Positions 52,403-64,000 of a DNA stretch of 64,000 nucleotides are shown one piece after another (the stretch's first letter is position 1; every line of letters begins with the position of its first letter). The notes below the pieces were generated by a model. That model made no database searches and was not told where the DNA came from. It saw only the letters and a list, made by a program, of their open reading frames with translations. The DNA lies in assembly GCF_000003815.2 (NCBI RefSeq), contig NC_049997.1:16937708-17001707 (forward strand), in the 5' to 3' direction. The position numbers were made by a program, and so were the translations under genes. This DNA comes from Branchiostoma floridae (taxonomy: Eukaryota > Chordata > Leptocardii > Amphioxiformes > Branchiostomatidae).

Positions 52403-53755
52403 ACCGAAAGGTTCGCTTAGCGGTTACCGTAGATGAACCTTCATTGGCTTTCAAGCCCTGTAGAAAAGTAAGGAACTAATTTTTAGTACTCAAATCACTT
52501 TTTGTCTTCTTCTTACCGGTTGTACTATTGAATTCAAGTGATAGAAGTAACGCACATTTTCTTCAAGATTCTGAAAGTTCGATCGTATGGGGTCTCTTTG
52601 CGGTTACCGAAAGGTTCGCTTAGCGTTTACCTAGGCGACCCTTCATTCGCTTTCAAGCCCTATAGAAAAGAAAGGAGGTAATTTTTAGTACTCAAATCAC
52701 TTTTTGGCTTCGCCTTACCGGTTGTACTATTGAATTCAAGTGATAGAAGTAACGCACATTTTCTTCAAGATTCTGAAAGTTCGATCGTATGGGGTCTCTT
52801 TGCGGTTACCGAAAGATTCGCTTAGCGGTTACCGTAGGTGAACCTTCATTGGCTTTCAAGCCCTGTAGAAAAGGAAGGAACTAATTTTTAGTACTCAAAT
52901 CACTTTTTGTCTTCTCCTTACCGGTTGTACTATTGAATGCAAGTGATAGAAGTAACGCACATTTTCTTCAAGATTCTGAAAGTTCAATCGTATGGGGTCT
53001 CTTTGCGGTTACCGAAAGGTTCGCTTAGCGTTTACCTAGGCGACCCTTCATTCGCTTTCAAGCCCTGTAGAAAAGAAAGGAAGTAATTTTTAGTACTCAA
53101 ATCACTTTTTGTCTTCTCCTTACGGGTAATACTATTGAATGCAAGTCATAGAAGTAACGCACATTTTCTTCAAGATTCTGAAAGTTCGATCGTATGGGGT
53201 CTCTTTGCGGTTACCGAAAGGTTCGCTTAGCGGTTACCGTAGGTGAACCTTCATTGGCTTTCAAGCCCTGTAGAAAAGTAAGGAAGTAATTTTTAGTACT
53301 CAAATCACTTTTTGTCTTCTCCTTACGGGTAATACTATTGAAATCAAGTGATAGCAGTAACGCACATTATCTTCAAGATTCTGAAAGTTCGATCGTATGG
53401 GGTCTCTTTGCGGTTACCGAAAGGTTCGCTTAGCGTTTACCTAGGCGACCCTTCATTGGCTTTTAAGCTCTGTAGAAAAGAAAGGAAGTAATTTTTAGTA
53501 CTCAAATCACTTTTTGTCTTCTCCTTAACGGTTGTACTATTGAATTCAAGTGATAGAAGCAACGCACATTTTCTTCAAGATTCTGAAAGTTCGATCGTAT
53601 GGGGTCTCTTTGCGGTTAAGGTTACCGAAAGGTTCGCTTAGCGGTTACCGTAGGTGAACCTTCATTGGCTTTCAAGCCCTGTAGAAAAGTAAGGAAGTAA
53701 TTTTTAGCACTCAAATCACTTTTTGTCTTATCCTTACGGGTTATACTATTGAATT

Positions 53756-53855
53756 NNNNNNNNNNNNNNNNNNNNNNNNNNNNNNNNNNNNNNNNNNNNN
53801 NNNNNNNNNNNNNNNNNNNNNNNNNNNNNNNNNNNNNNNNNNNNNNNNNNNNNNN
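53756..53855. other. Assembly gap (100 N)
   Basis: A round 100 N run, usually a placeholder for a gap of unknown size, within the satellite. Confidence 1.
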
Positions 53856-56800
53856 ACTCACATTTTCTTCAAGATTCTGAAAGTTCGATCGTATGGGGTC
53901 TCTTTGCGGTTACCGAAGGGTTCGCTTAGCGGTTACCGTAGGTGAATCTTCATTGGCTTTCAAGCCCTGTAGAAAAGAAAGGAAGTAATTTTTAGTACTC
54001 AAATCACTTTTTGTCTTATCCTTACAGGTTATACTACTGAATTCAAGTGATAGAAGTAACGCACATTTTCTTCAAGATTCTGAAAGTTCGATCGTATGGG
54101 GTCTCTTTGCGGTTACCGAAAGGTTCGCTTAGCATTTACCTAGGCGACCCTTCATTCGCTTTCAAGCCCTGTAGAAAAGAAAGGAAGTAATTTTTAGTAC
54201 TCAAATCACTTGTTGTCTTCTCCTTACCGGTTGAACTATTGAATTCAGTGATTGAAGTAACGCACATTTTCTTCAAGATTCTGAAAGTTCGATCGTATGG
54301 GGTCTCTTTGCGGTTAAGGTTACCGAAAGGTTCGCTTAGCGGTTACCTTAGGTGAACCTTCATTGGCTTTCAAGCCCTGTAGAAAAGAAAGGAAGTAATT
54401 TTTAGTACTCAAATCACTTTTTGTCTTCTCCTTACCGGTTAAACTATTGAATTCAGTGATTGAAGTAACGCACATTTTCTTCAAGATTCTGAAAGTTCGA
54501 TCGTATGGGGTCTCTTTGCGGTTAAGGTTACCGAAAGGTTCGCTTAGCGGTTACCTTAGGTGAACCTTCTTTGGCTTTCAAGCCCTGTAGAAAAGAAAGG
54601 AAGTAATTTTTAGTACTCAAATCACTTGTTGTCTTCTCCTTACGGGTAATACTATTGAATTCAAGTGATAGAAGTAACGCACATTTTCTTCAAGATTCTG
54701 AAAGTTCGATCGTATGGGGTCTCTTTGCGGTTACCGAAAGGTTCGCTTAGCATTTACCTTGGCGACCCTTCATTCGCTTTCAAGCCCTGTAGAAAAGAAA
54801 GGAAGTAATTTTTAGTACTCAAATCACTTGTTGTCTTCTCCTTACGGGTAATACTATTGAATTCAAGTGATAGAAGTAACGCACATTTTCTTCAAGATTC
54901 TGAAAGTTCGATCATATGGGGTCTCTTTGCGGTTACCGAAAGGTTCGCTTAGCGGTTACAGTAGGTGAACCTTCATTGGCTTTCAAGCCCTGTAGAAAAG
55001 TAAGGAACTAATTTTTAGTACTCAAATCACTTTTTGTCTTCTCCTTACGGGTTGTAATATTGAATTCAAGTGATAGAAGTAAGGCACATTTTCTTCAAGA
55101 TTCTGAAAGTTCGATCGTATGGGGTCTCTTTGCGGTTACCGAAAGATTCGCTTAGCGGTTACCGTAGGTGAACCTTCATTGGCTTTCAAGCCCTGTAGAA
55201 AAGAAAGGAAGTAATTTTTAGTACTCAAATCACTTTTTGTCTTCTCCTTACGGGTAATAAGTACTATTGAATTCAAGTGATAGAAGTAACGCACATTTTC
55301 TTCAAGATTCTGAAAGTTCGATCGTATGGGGTCTCTTTGCGGTTACCGAAAGGTTCGCTTAGCGTTTACCTAGGCGACCCTTCATTCGCTTTCAAGCCCT
55401 ATAGAAAAGAAAGGAGGTAATTTTTAGTACTCAAATCACTTTTTGTCTTCGCCTTACCGGTTGTACTATTGAATTCAAGTGATAGAAGTAACGCACATTT
55501 TCTTCAAGATTCTGAAAGTTCGATCGTATGGGGTCTCTTTGCGGTTACCGAAAGATTCGCTTAGCGGTTACCGTAGGTGAACCTTCATTGGCTTTCAAGC
55601 CCTGTAGAAAAGAAAGGAAGTACTTTTTAGTACTCAAATCACTTTTTGTCTTCTCCTTACGGGTAATAAGTACTATTGAATTCAAGTGATAGAAGTAACG
55701 CACATTTTCTTCAAGATTCTGAAAGTTCGATCGTATGGGGTCTCTTTGCGGTTACCGAAAGGTTCGCTTAGCGTTTACCTAGCCGACCCTTCATTCGCTT
55801 TCAAGCCCTGTAGAAAAGAAAGGAAGTAATTTTAGTACTCAGATCACTTTTTGTCTTCTCCTTACCGGTTGTACTATTGAATTCAAGTGATAGAAGTAAC
55901 GCACATTTTCTTCAAGATTCTGAAAGTTCGATCGTATGGGGTCTCTTTGCGGTTACCGAAAGGTTCGCTTAGCGTTTACCTAGGCGACCCTTCATTCGCT
56001 TTCAAGCCCTGTAGAAAAGAAATGAAGTAATTTTTAGTACTCAAATCACTTTTTGTCTTCTCCTTACGGGTAATACTATTGAATGCAAGTCATAGAAGTA
56101 ACGCACATTTTCTTCAAGATTCTGAAAGTTCGATCGTATGGGGTCTCTTTGCGGTTACCGAAAGGTTCGCTTAGCGGTTAACGTAGGTGAACCTTCATTG
56201 GCTTTCAAGCCCTGTAGAAAAGTAAGGAAGTAATTTTAGTACTCAAATCACTTTTTGTCTTCTCCTTACGTGTAATACTATTGAATTCAAGTGATAGAAG
56301 TAACGCACATTTTCTTCAAGATTCTGAAAGTTCGATCGTATGGGGTCTTTTTGCGGTTACCGAAAGGTTCGCTTAGCGGTTACCGTAGGTGAACCTTCAT
56401 TGGCTTTCAAGCCCTGTAGAAAAGTAAGGAAGTAATTTTTAGTACTCAAATCACTTTTTGTCTTCTCCTTACCGGTTGTACTATTGAATTCAAGTGATAG
56501 AAGTAACGCACATTTTCTTCAAGATTCTGAAAGTTCGATCGTATGGGGTCTCTTTGCGGTTACCGAAAGGTTCGCTTAGCGGTTACCGTAGGTGAACCTT
56601 TATTGGCTTTCCAGCCCTGTAGAAAAGTAAGGAAGTAATTTTTAGTACTCAAATTACTTTTTGTCTTCTCCTTACGGGTAATACTATTGAATTCAAGTGA
56701 TAGAAGTAACGCACATTTTCTTCAAGATTCTGAAAGTTCGATCGTATGGGCCTCCTAGTATGCTTGGCGGGGATAATACGCTCTGGTCTCTTTCCTGCAC

Positions 56801-57059
56801 TTGACGGTTCTATTGGAATGACTGAGTGTTGAAATACGAACATTTTAATGCCCGCAAATCCAATAAAGAAACACTATACATATTACGTTACAACTGTTCG
56901 TTAGATGATAAAAAAATGTCACCCAAATCTAACGGATACAATGATAGTTATCGAATTTCAAACTGCAATTACCCACTAGCCACTAGAGGTCCTTTTGTGC
57001 AAAGACCTGCAGACCACAGACACAAGGCATAGAAACGTACACGTCCGACACTCGTTGGT

Positions 57060-57400
57060 AGGGTATGGTGTTTCGGTAAAAAAAAAAACGGTTTTTCTTG
57101 TTGGTCCGGTCCAAAAAAAATTGGACCTGAAAAAATGAGTAAATCGGATGTTAGACTAGTTAGAAAACGAACAGATTATACCAGCACTACGGCTGCAGGT
57201 GTTCACATGTTTTGAGGGCCATTTGTGTTACAAAAAAAACAAGAGCGAAGAATAGGGAAGTCGATAGTCATTTTACCAAGTTGCTACGGTCAAATTTGAT
57301 CTAAGTTAACAGAGGCAGTTAGCATTGTTTACGTGAAGGTAGAATACTCGACCAATTGCGAAAAATATTTTTTTTAATTTAAGCGAAATGGACCTTTGAT
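57060..57400. mobile_element. Second copy of the element flanking the satellite
   Basis: GGTATGGTGTTTCGG, TTCTTGTTGGTCCGGTCC, AACAAGAGCGAAGAATAGG and CAGAGGCAGTTAGCATTGTT match 45160-45430 in order and orientation with many substitutions. Confidence 0.5.
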
Positions 57401-58158
57401 TTGAGTATTGGCCATTCATAAAAAATCACTGTGTTGAAATCTTTATTTTGCGTTCTATAATAAACTATTTGAAGGAGTCATTTGAAAGCAGCAATAGTGT
57501 GTCAGGCAAAAAACTTGTTCGCAAAGTTTTAAATTTTCACATAACTTTAGGGTGAAGACGATAGAATTACATATGGGGGGGGGGGCACCGGAAGTAACTT
57601 TTCGACTGTTGCTCATAGTTAACCGGCATGTCTTTTTTTTAAACGACAGCCAGTTCAAAGTCTTAAATCCTACATAAATTCACAATTTGTACTTACTAGA
57701 ACGCAAAGTCTTCGCCATTATTAAGATAAAGCCACTTTTGATTTCAGCTGAGGTTTTACAAAGGTACAGTGTGCGCGTGTGGTCCCGACCTTGGTGCTGA
57801 TTACATCATCCGAAGCAGAGAACCTCGTGTACTTTATACATATTTCTATTTTCTGAGCACCAACACAACGAAGACTGCTCAGTTGCGCCCTCCAGCGATA
57901 TACCTGTAAAGAGCAACGGTAGAATGTTTTGCATGCACTTTGAAAATGGATCGCTAGAGGACGCTGCTGCATGGTCTGAAAACTATATTGATAGAAAACT
58001 ATGCAAGGGGCACCTTTCCTTATTTCATTCATTTGGTCATTCAGTCAATCAATGAAACAATCATTCCTTTCTTGCCTCGCTTGTTCGCTTCTTCATTCAT
58101 TCATAGATACTTTCAAATGCAGTACAAAACACTTAGGTTTCCACTAAGAACAATTTAT
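57401..58158. other. Spacer, no gene supported
   Basis: A minus strand ATG at 57714-57716 followed after seven codons (MAKTLRS) by GTAAGT could be a first exon, but it has no TATA box, leader match or downstream partner. Nothing else recognised. Confidence 0.3.
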
Positions 58159-59241
58159 TACCTCCATGAAATGTTATGGAATGGAGGTTATATTTTCTGT
58201 TATATGTCTCTGTCTGTGTAGATGATTACTCAAGAACGGCTGGATGGATTGGTTTCATACTTGTTGTGCTGGTGGGGTGTGATAAAAGCTCGAATCGATG
58301 AGATTTTGGGAGCCGTATCTGTCGTTATAATCGATGTAATAACATCAGAAATCACCCCTATATTTGAGATATATTGGTACTGGCATCGTGCTTTATGTGT
58401 TTGTTAATGGCTTAGCTCCAAGCAGATGGTGAGGTGACAGCTGTTTGGGGAACCTCGAGTTTTTTTAATATGATAATTAGTTTTATTTAAGTCTGCTTAG
58501 GATATCATGGAGATGTGAAGCGTAAGTATAATTGTAAGAAGTTGAGGTACATTTAACGATAATGCTTAACAGGTATGGATGTCTCACCTACTGTACTGCT
58601 GATTTGAGTGACATGGTGATTAAAATGCCATTAGGTCCTCTCATCTGGGTTGGGTTTCAGAAGTTTTATAGGCGATACAGATGTTCTGATTTTGTTACGA
58701 TAAGGGGCAGTTGTTAGTTGTCTCTTTCGTAGCCAATGGTACTTGTTTTTTAGCAGACGGGGTTGGTGCCAAGTATTCATCTTACAGTTGGTGTAGGGCT
58801 GTCAGAGGAAAGTGTGCATCTCGTTTTTGTACCGTGTGAACAGCTGATGTTATGACATATTGGTGGAAAATCAAATCACCATCTGACTAAAGTTGGCCAC
58901 ATCCCTTCTTCTTTCTGAGTTTCAAAACTTCCTCCCACCACACAGCTCTGAGGCACATAGTCGAACCTCAATAATGCTGACAACCTTAGACATTTTAAAT
59001 GCCAAACATCAAGCTTAATGAACACCACGCTACCATATGCCATCGACCTCTTAAACACACATTACACAATTAAGTGTCACATTTTGATAATTACTAATCA
59101 TATGGACATCCTCTGTGTCATTAAATAAATACACCACTACTTTCCCATAACATTTATATTATATAACCATTACTCTCAAATACAACCGACTATGAACATA
59201 CATACCATCCACAAAAAAGCAATAAATATTTCATGGAGGTA
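58159..59241. mobile_element. Possible DNA transposon, ~1.08 kb, 17 bp inverted ends
   Basis: TACCTCCATGAAATGTT (58159-58175) and AATATTTCATGGAGGTA (59225-59241) are inverse with one difference. The left part contains AAGAACGGCTGGATGGATTG, a phrase common in repeats. No transposase. Confidence 0.45.
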
Positions 59242-60464
59242 TGAGGTCCCCGAACTCTAGTTACATCTTGCTTATAATATCTTATCAGATGTATTTGAAA
59301 TTTCTTCTTCTACAAGGTTTACATTCAATAAGACGTGATATTGACACGAAATGACCATGCGATACATAGCAAAAAATGACACAGATTTCTATGTGTGTAT
59401 AGTTTAAACACATGATTTGTAATTTTGAATCCAGGTCTATGAGTTTAACGAATTCTGGTTTAAACCCATGTGGTAAAAACCTACAGATTGATAACAGATA
59501 AAACGCTAAAATTAGCTGCTCGCTAACTTCCCTTCTATTCTATAGGTATTTAAGTCACCGTTTACTTTGCTAATTGAGGCCGCTTATTAAGCATTTCTGC
59601 CCATCGCATTAAAATATTTAGTGATATATTTTTAGTTTGTTGAATTATCATTATGATAATTATCTTTTAGAAACAAGCTGTCAATACGAAATTTTCAATG
59701 CTAACCAATCACCACTCCCTGTATATCATATAAGGAACCTTCTTAAAGTGTGCTTCTAAACTTCTAGGAGATCTTGATGCAAATCCTTCAGAAATAGTAT
59801 TTCCTAGTTAACATTAATATGTCCGGCTATTACTCTATTCTGTGTCCTGACACAGTATGTATTTGGTTATGATATAAAAACAAGCATCGTAAAACTAGCA
59901 GCTTATTTTGTTGCTAACATTCTGTTTCTAAGTTAGTCATCTTTGGATAGGATTCAAGAAATGTTCTTGATTTAATGAAGTCATATTTTCACTCAATCGT
60001 CACTTTATATTAAAGGACGCTCGGATACCAAAGATGAACTGTTGATGAAATAAACAAGGTTCGTTTCGTGTAGAATATAACAGCGAGTTCAGCATAGCGA
60101 AAACAATCATTGCTTTTTTTTAATCATGATACCAAAACAAAACAAGCATTTTTGGCTTATTTTCAGAACGTTTTGCACAGAATTGAAGCGTTTTACCACC
60201 GAGTTGGCCATGTTGTTTTGATTTTATGGATGCATCAATTTTCAGGCGTTTATCTAAAAATGTTTTCTTAAAACACGGCTGAAAAATGAGAAAGAATTAC
60301 ATAGCAAATTGCAAACAAAATATCGAAAAAAGGGAGAAAAGTTGTAGAATGTCAAAGTCAATCCCATAGTCAAAGGAGAAGAAGATGTAAAGAAACAGCA
60401 AAAGAGAATCTATTGTTCAATAAACAATAAACTAATAAAGTATATGATTACTCATTTGTTCAGC
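59242..60464. other. AT-rich spacer, nothing recognised
   Basis: No family exon, promoter or repeat end was found. Confidence 0.4.
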
Positions 60465-60707
60465 CTCACTGCACTTGCGTCAAGCTTGCGTCATTGCGGG
60501 GTTCTTAAACTGCGTCACTGTTTTGTTATTTTCTCCGATTTTTTATAATTTAGATATTGAGTAATATGTAAAACTATGACTTAGAAGACGACAAAATACA
60601 CAGAACGTAATAAAATTCATTCTTTAGCTCTTCAATTCGTTTAGTATCTTTCTAACAATATTCAATCTAACCCCGCAGTGACGCAAGCGTGACGCAATTG
60701 CAGTGAG
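60465..60707. mobile_element. MITE, 243 bp, ~39 bp inverted ends
   Basis: The left end CTCACTGCACTTGCGTCA and right end, inverted CTCACTGCAATTGCGTCA, continue to GCGGGGTT with four differences over 39 bases. The interior is AT-rich. Confidence 0.75.
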
Positions 60708-62744
60708 ATACCATCTTTAGATTTCATAATGAAGGCAACTTTTTCACCAAACATTTTTTATCTGCCCGCTCGCACCAGTTTGTGGTTTCCAGGATATCAC
60801 CCATGTAATTTAACCAACATGGCCTCATGTCGTATTTGCACGAAAACTTGTCTTTATCTCAAGAGAGTGACGACATTCGGTCTCCAAGCTGGACTTCCTG
60901 CTCCTGGACTGGATGTTTGTCAGACAGCTTGGAAACGCCCTCTAGCGGAACTGGTTGAAAATACTGTGATTCCAATGGTGCCCTTCCTGTGAAAATCATT
61001 TTTCAAGATGTCAGCATTACTATTTAGAATGTATAGCGACATGATAATGACCTTCTTTTCCCTTCTGTCTTTGGTTATTATTTCTTTGCAAATGAAAATA
61101 TCAAAACTGTGACAACCTGTCCTAATAAGAAAATTTTCCATCATGGCAAGCTCTTCGTGTACTGTAGACAAGTAATTTTTCCACATATGTGACGTCATCA
61201 CTGCGTCAAAGTTCGTCTGAAATCGGTAACGCCTTCTTAATTATTCCTCTCTCAAAGTAGTGGAATTTAAACCAACTACTTTGTGACAGTAGTGTTCAAC
61301 GCACGTACGTAGTTCAAAATGCATCCATTCCTGAGAAACGATGTGGGCCGTAGACTCTTGTGAGCAGTGAACACTAATGGAAATCTGAATTGGCGATAAT
61401 GTATAAATAGGCAAGTTCAGGGTGTCATAATCTCATCCGTGAACATTCCAGGTCATAAGAACTCACCCCACAAAGCAGCCCGCTATCTCAAGTGTCCAAA
61501 AGTCTAATTTTTAAACTTTCTAACCAGCGCAAGATTCCCACCGGTCAAAACTGCCGCCATCTTGGATATTCATTACGTCATTTTAGGGACTGACTACTTC
61601 AAATTAGGCCGAAAAGATGGACCAAAACCTAGTTTTTTTGCCTAATCTGAACCTCTGCAACTTACACTGCCTCACCAATATGAAATGTTTCTTACATTTT
61701 CCTGCTACAAGTCGAAAATAGGCTAAAATACTGTATGGACTCATTTTGGGCCTTCTGCGGCTGCGTCAATTAGGGTCATTGCCCTTGTGAGAACTCAGAC
61801 GATACCGGAGCCTGTGACACTGGCGCCCGATTACACTGGCGCAGGGTTGTAGCCAGCATCTGTCCTTCAGTCCTTTGAAGGAATTTTGCAGCTGGGGACT
61901 GAAAAAAGTTTTGCCATTCCGTCCCCAGGGACAGACAAAAATTGATATGTAAAGATATAAAAAAACTGAAACCCATGTGTTCTTCCTCACCAAAACAGAT
62001 GACATTGAACAGCTTAGTCTACAAACAAAATTTGCACCTCAAAATGCAGGAAATAGTGTTTCAGAGGGTCTAGGTTTCAAAATTTTCTGGGACCCAGACC
62101 CCCTAGAAATGACGTGCGACAACACGCCATGCCTTCGGTGCTCGATAGGATTCCCATCCAAAATCAAGGGGACTGAAAATGATTTCAGGCTGGCTACAAC
62201 CCTGCACTGGCGTTATACCTTTGGCATACAGTGCAACAAAATGCTAAATTTCGTGATTTGGGGCCATTTTTTAAACAAAAAAAGCACATATTTGGCCCCT
62301 ATAGCCTGGTTTTACAACTAGATGACTAGATGACTAGTTATATGCTGGTTGTTTTGAAAAACTCCATGTTGGTTGAACTCAGAAGTGCCCGTAACGCAAT
62401 GAAAAACTATCGGGGGGTTTCAGAGCACACCAACCTTCTCTACCGAGACTGGGGGCCGTTACCGACTTCGGACGAACTTTTACCAGGTGCTGACATTACA
62501 ACCCCGGAAATATCACGTGTCTGCAGCACTATGAAACTTCTATGTTAGATAACATGATTCGGTCAAAAATTCGGGTGTGAGACAAAAATTCTTGAGTCGA
62601 AGAATAGTTTTATTTTCTCATTATGAAATTTACCAACTCAAATGAACATTTACGCTAACAACGTGGCCGGTGTACTCAAATAGGGTGACACAATTTTAAC
62701 AGAACTGACAAATGAGACAAAAATCATGAATTCAAAATTAGTAC
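60708..62744. other. Spacer with repeat fragments; 3' side of gene F
   Basis: Contains an inverted relative of the 38.3 kb repeat (62035-62110) and one Helitron-type repeat unit (62215-62330). The final exon of gene F should lie here, but I could not identify it; a weak candidate after CTTCGACTCAAG (62555-62618, minus) has no match to the other tails. Confidence 0.35.
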
Positions 62745-62976
62745 CTTCGCGCTTGAGTCTAGCGGGGAACCTCTGGCTCTTTAGCAATGTGATGACGCGG
62801 GCTTTGTTTTTGTCGCCTGGGTTTTGCTGCGAGGCTATACATGAGGCGAACACGAAATCTGTCACCGCAAAATCTGCAGCTGGCACGGCACCAAGGACCG
62901 GTTTCATCAGGAACAGTCGCCTGTCGGCAGTTGTCGTTATAGCTTCGGCATCTTCCGTATCAAACTCCCCTGGTTC
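62745..62976 (-). CDS. Gene F: one trefoil exon of an IL-1-like family member (partial gene)
   Basis: A 232 base exon, phase 0 in (after TTTTACTTTCAG) and phase 1 out (GAAG|GTACTA), equivalent to 25904-25679 of gene D. It reads ITTTADRRLFLMKPVLGA, DFVFASCIASQQNPGDKNKA, RVITLLKSQRFP. Compared with D it has an insert of several residues before the F-x-F-A-S-C strand, and DPR has become DRR. The preceding exons must lie right of the window; no last exon was recognised, so whether the gene is functional is unknown. It shares FASC and PGDK with D, which marks a D/F subfamily against B/E. Confidence 0.72.
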
Positions 62977-63145
62977 CTGAAAGTAAAATAACAAACAAGT
63001 GAGTGCCGATGTTACAGAATGTTACTGACTTGTTGTATACATGTAAGATTCAATCGAAAAATCACGTGCATATCTACACAGCATGTACACCATGTACTTG
63101 CAATTAGCCTCTGGGCTTCAACTTGTAAGTAAACTTTCAATATCA

Positions 63146-64000
63146 TTAACCCTATCCAGATTGGGGGCGGGGGGTTTCTAAAAGTGCCTGTGCCAACTTT
63201 GACGTCGTATAGCTCCCGAACGGCTTGTGCTAGAACAACCAAACTTAGAGACTTTTCCTAGAATATTGTTGGCAACAATTTACAAAAAAACGGAAGTTTA
63301 TGATTTTTCGTGTTGCCATGGCAACGGGTTTCTGAAAGGCAAATTTTACAAAAATCACTAATTTTGGTTTAAACAATGGGATTTTAAGATTTTGTTGCTA
63401 AACTAAACTTCTTTTCATATATCTTTAATATCTAACACATCTTAGTTGAACATTTATAATTAAATATTCATAAATTGTGCTAATGAGATGACGTAATTGG
63501 TCAAAATCCAAGATGGTCGACGATATCATGATGAAAAGATAACCAGCTTATTTTCACACGGATTTCATCACTTCTTGGTATTTTCTTACAGAAAACATTC
63601 ATGTGAACGTTTTCAATCCATTTTCATGGGGTTTTAGCGTTATATGTTGAAAAAATGTATCTTAAGACATTTAAGGTTGATAAATCCAAGATGGCGGATA
63701 GCTAAACTACGGATGACGTCATTCTATGACGTCATTTTGACGTCGTTGCGTCAGCTTTTGACAACAAAAGTCTTAAAACACGAATATTGACAAGAAACGT
63801 TTATTGGTAACTTTTTGAGTGTGATATTTAGGTATTATAGGAATTCCCCGTTTTAGCCAAAAAAATCAATTATAGACGCCATAATTACGTCATATTACGT
63901 CATAATGACATAAAAATTTCAGGAATTATAAAACGAGCATAACACCCCCTGCAAATTTGGTGATCGTAGAGTAAGCCGTTTTGAAAATACAAAGTGGGGG
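63146..64000. mobile_element. piggyBac-like element, left end, runs past the window
   Basis: TTAA (63146-63149) followed by CCCTATCCAGATTGGGGG. The sequence up to 64000 ends in the same inner segment that precedes the right end at 12280-12457 (CCCCCTGCAAATTTGGTGAT, GTAAGCCGTTTTGAAAATAC), so the full element should end shortly after the window with TCTGGATAGGG|TTAA. No transposase seen. Confidence 0.55.

Larger units (their letters stand above)
46193..56750. repeat. Satellite array, ~202 bp unit, about 52 copies
   Basis: Each unit runs GGGTCTCTTTGCGGTTACCG, GGTTCGCTTAGCG, CTTTCAAGCCCTGTAGAAAA, TTTTTAGTACTCAAATCAC, TTGAATTCAAGTGATAGAAG, CACATTTTCTTCAAGATTC, GAAAGTTCGATCGTAT. Two main variants differ in the region after TTCGCTTAGCG (TTTACCTAGGCGACCC with CATTCGC versus GTTACCGTAGGTGAACC with CATTGGC). 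Two gaps interrupt it. Frames in the array are not genes. Confidence 0.97.

Noticed and set aside
46193-56750. CRISPR-like array
   Set aside because: Units are ~202 bp tandem copies with no short repeat/spacer alternation, in an animal genome.
46747-56843. Open frames in the satellite, including those across N runs
   Set aside because: They follow the repeat unit and contain undefined residues; no start or conserved domain.
57700-57716. MAKTLRS with a GTAAGT donor (minus) as a new gene start
   Set aside because: No promoter match and only satellite sequence downstream; insufficient evidence.

Overview
This looks like a window from a lancelet-like (amphioxus, Branchiostoma) or similar invertebrate deuterostome nuclear genome. 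The evidence is small multi-exon genes with GT-AG introns, TATA-box promoters, truncated LINE tails, Helitron ends, many small inverted-repeat transposons, (CA)n/(TTTC)n microsatellites, a 10.6 kb satellite array and assembly gaps (N runs). The lancelet assignment is inference; a multicellular animal is nearly certain.

The coding content is one paralogous gene family, readable only after joining exons. Six members occupy the window: A (only exon 1, 662-715, minus, runs off the left end), B (3185 to about 7608, plus), C (14198-17692, minus, complete, 237 aa), D (25267-28875, minus, complete, 216 aa), E (35112-42323, minus, complete, 240 aa) and F (one exon, 62745-62976, minus). Intron phases agree between members, and reading frames close exactly at every predicted splice junction in C, D and E. 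The body of the proteins (T-Y-V-x-L-x-F, then D-P-R-x-F-L-M, then F-x-x-x/C) has no signal peptide and resembles the beta-trefoil of interleukin-1/IL-18-type cytokines, including an intron where IL1 genes have their last one. A, C and E start with N-myristoylation-type sequences (MGIFCSSC, MGNRSSKK); D instead ends in a cysteine cluster (CCPCFCW). I regard this lipidation-marked, leaderless, IL-1-like cluster as the main discovery candidate.

Each MG-type gene has a compact TATA promoter, a tiny first exon, a donor followed by a CTTGACTTG-type sequence, and a GT-rich intron 1. Upstream of A, C and E lie copies of a ~330 bp repeat (six units each for C and E). A related ~1.2-2.5 kb dispersed block (called R2 here) recurs at 1.5-2.4, 10.8-13.1, 20.8-22.5, 29.5-29.8, 32.1-33.4 and 37.7-38.2 kb. 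Dead copies of the promoter/first-exon module at 10.7, 20.1, 31.9 and 44.7 kb show repeated duplication and loss.

Mobile DNA fills the introns and spacers: a 5'-truncated LINE with target-site duplication in intron 1 of E (its paralogue C keeps the empty site), a 1.93 kb terminal-inverted-repeat element in intron 2 of E, two Helitron 3' ends, piggyBac-like ends, several MITEs (one family with a hammerhead-ribozyme-like core), and a ~202 bp satellite of about 52 units at 46.2-56.75 kb. From 56.8 to 62.7 kb I see no genes.
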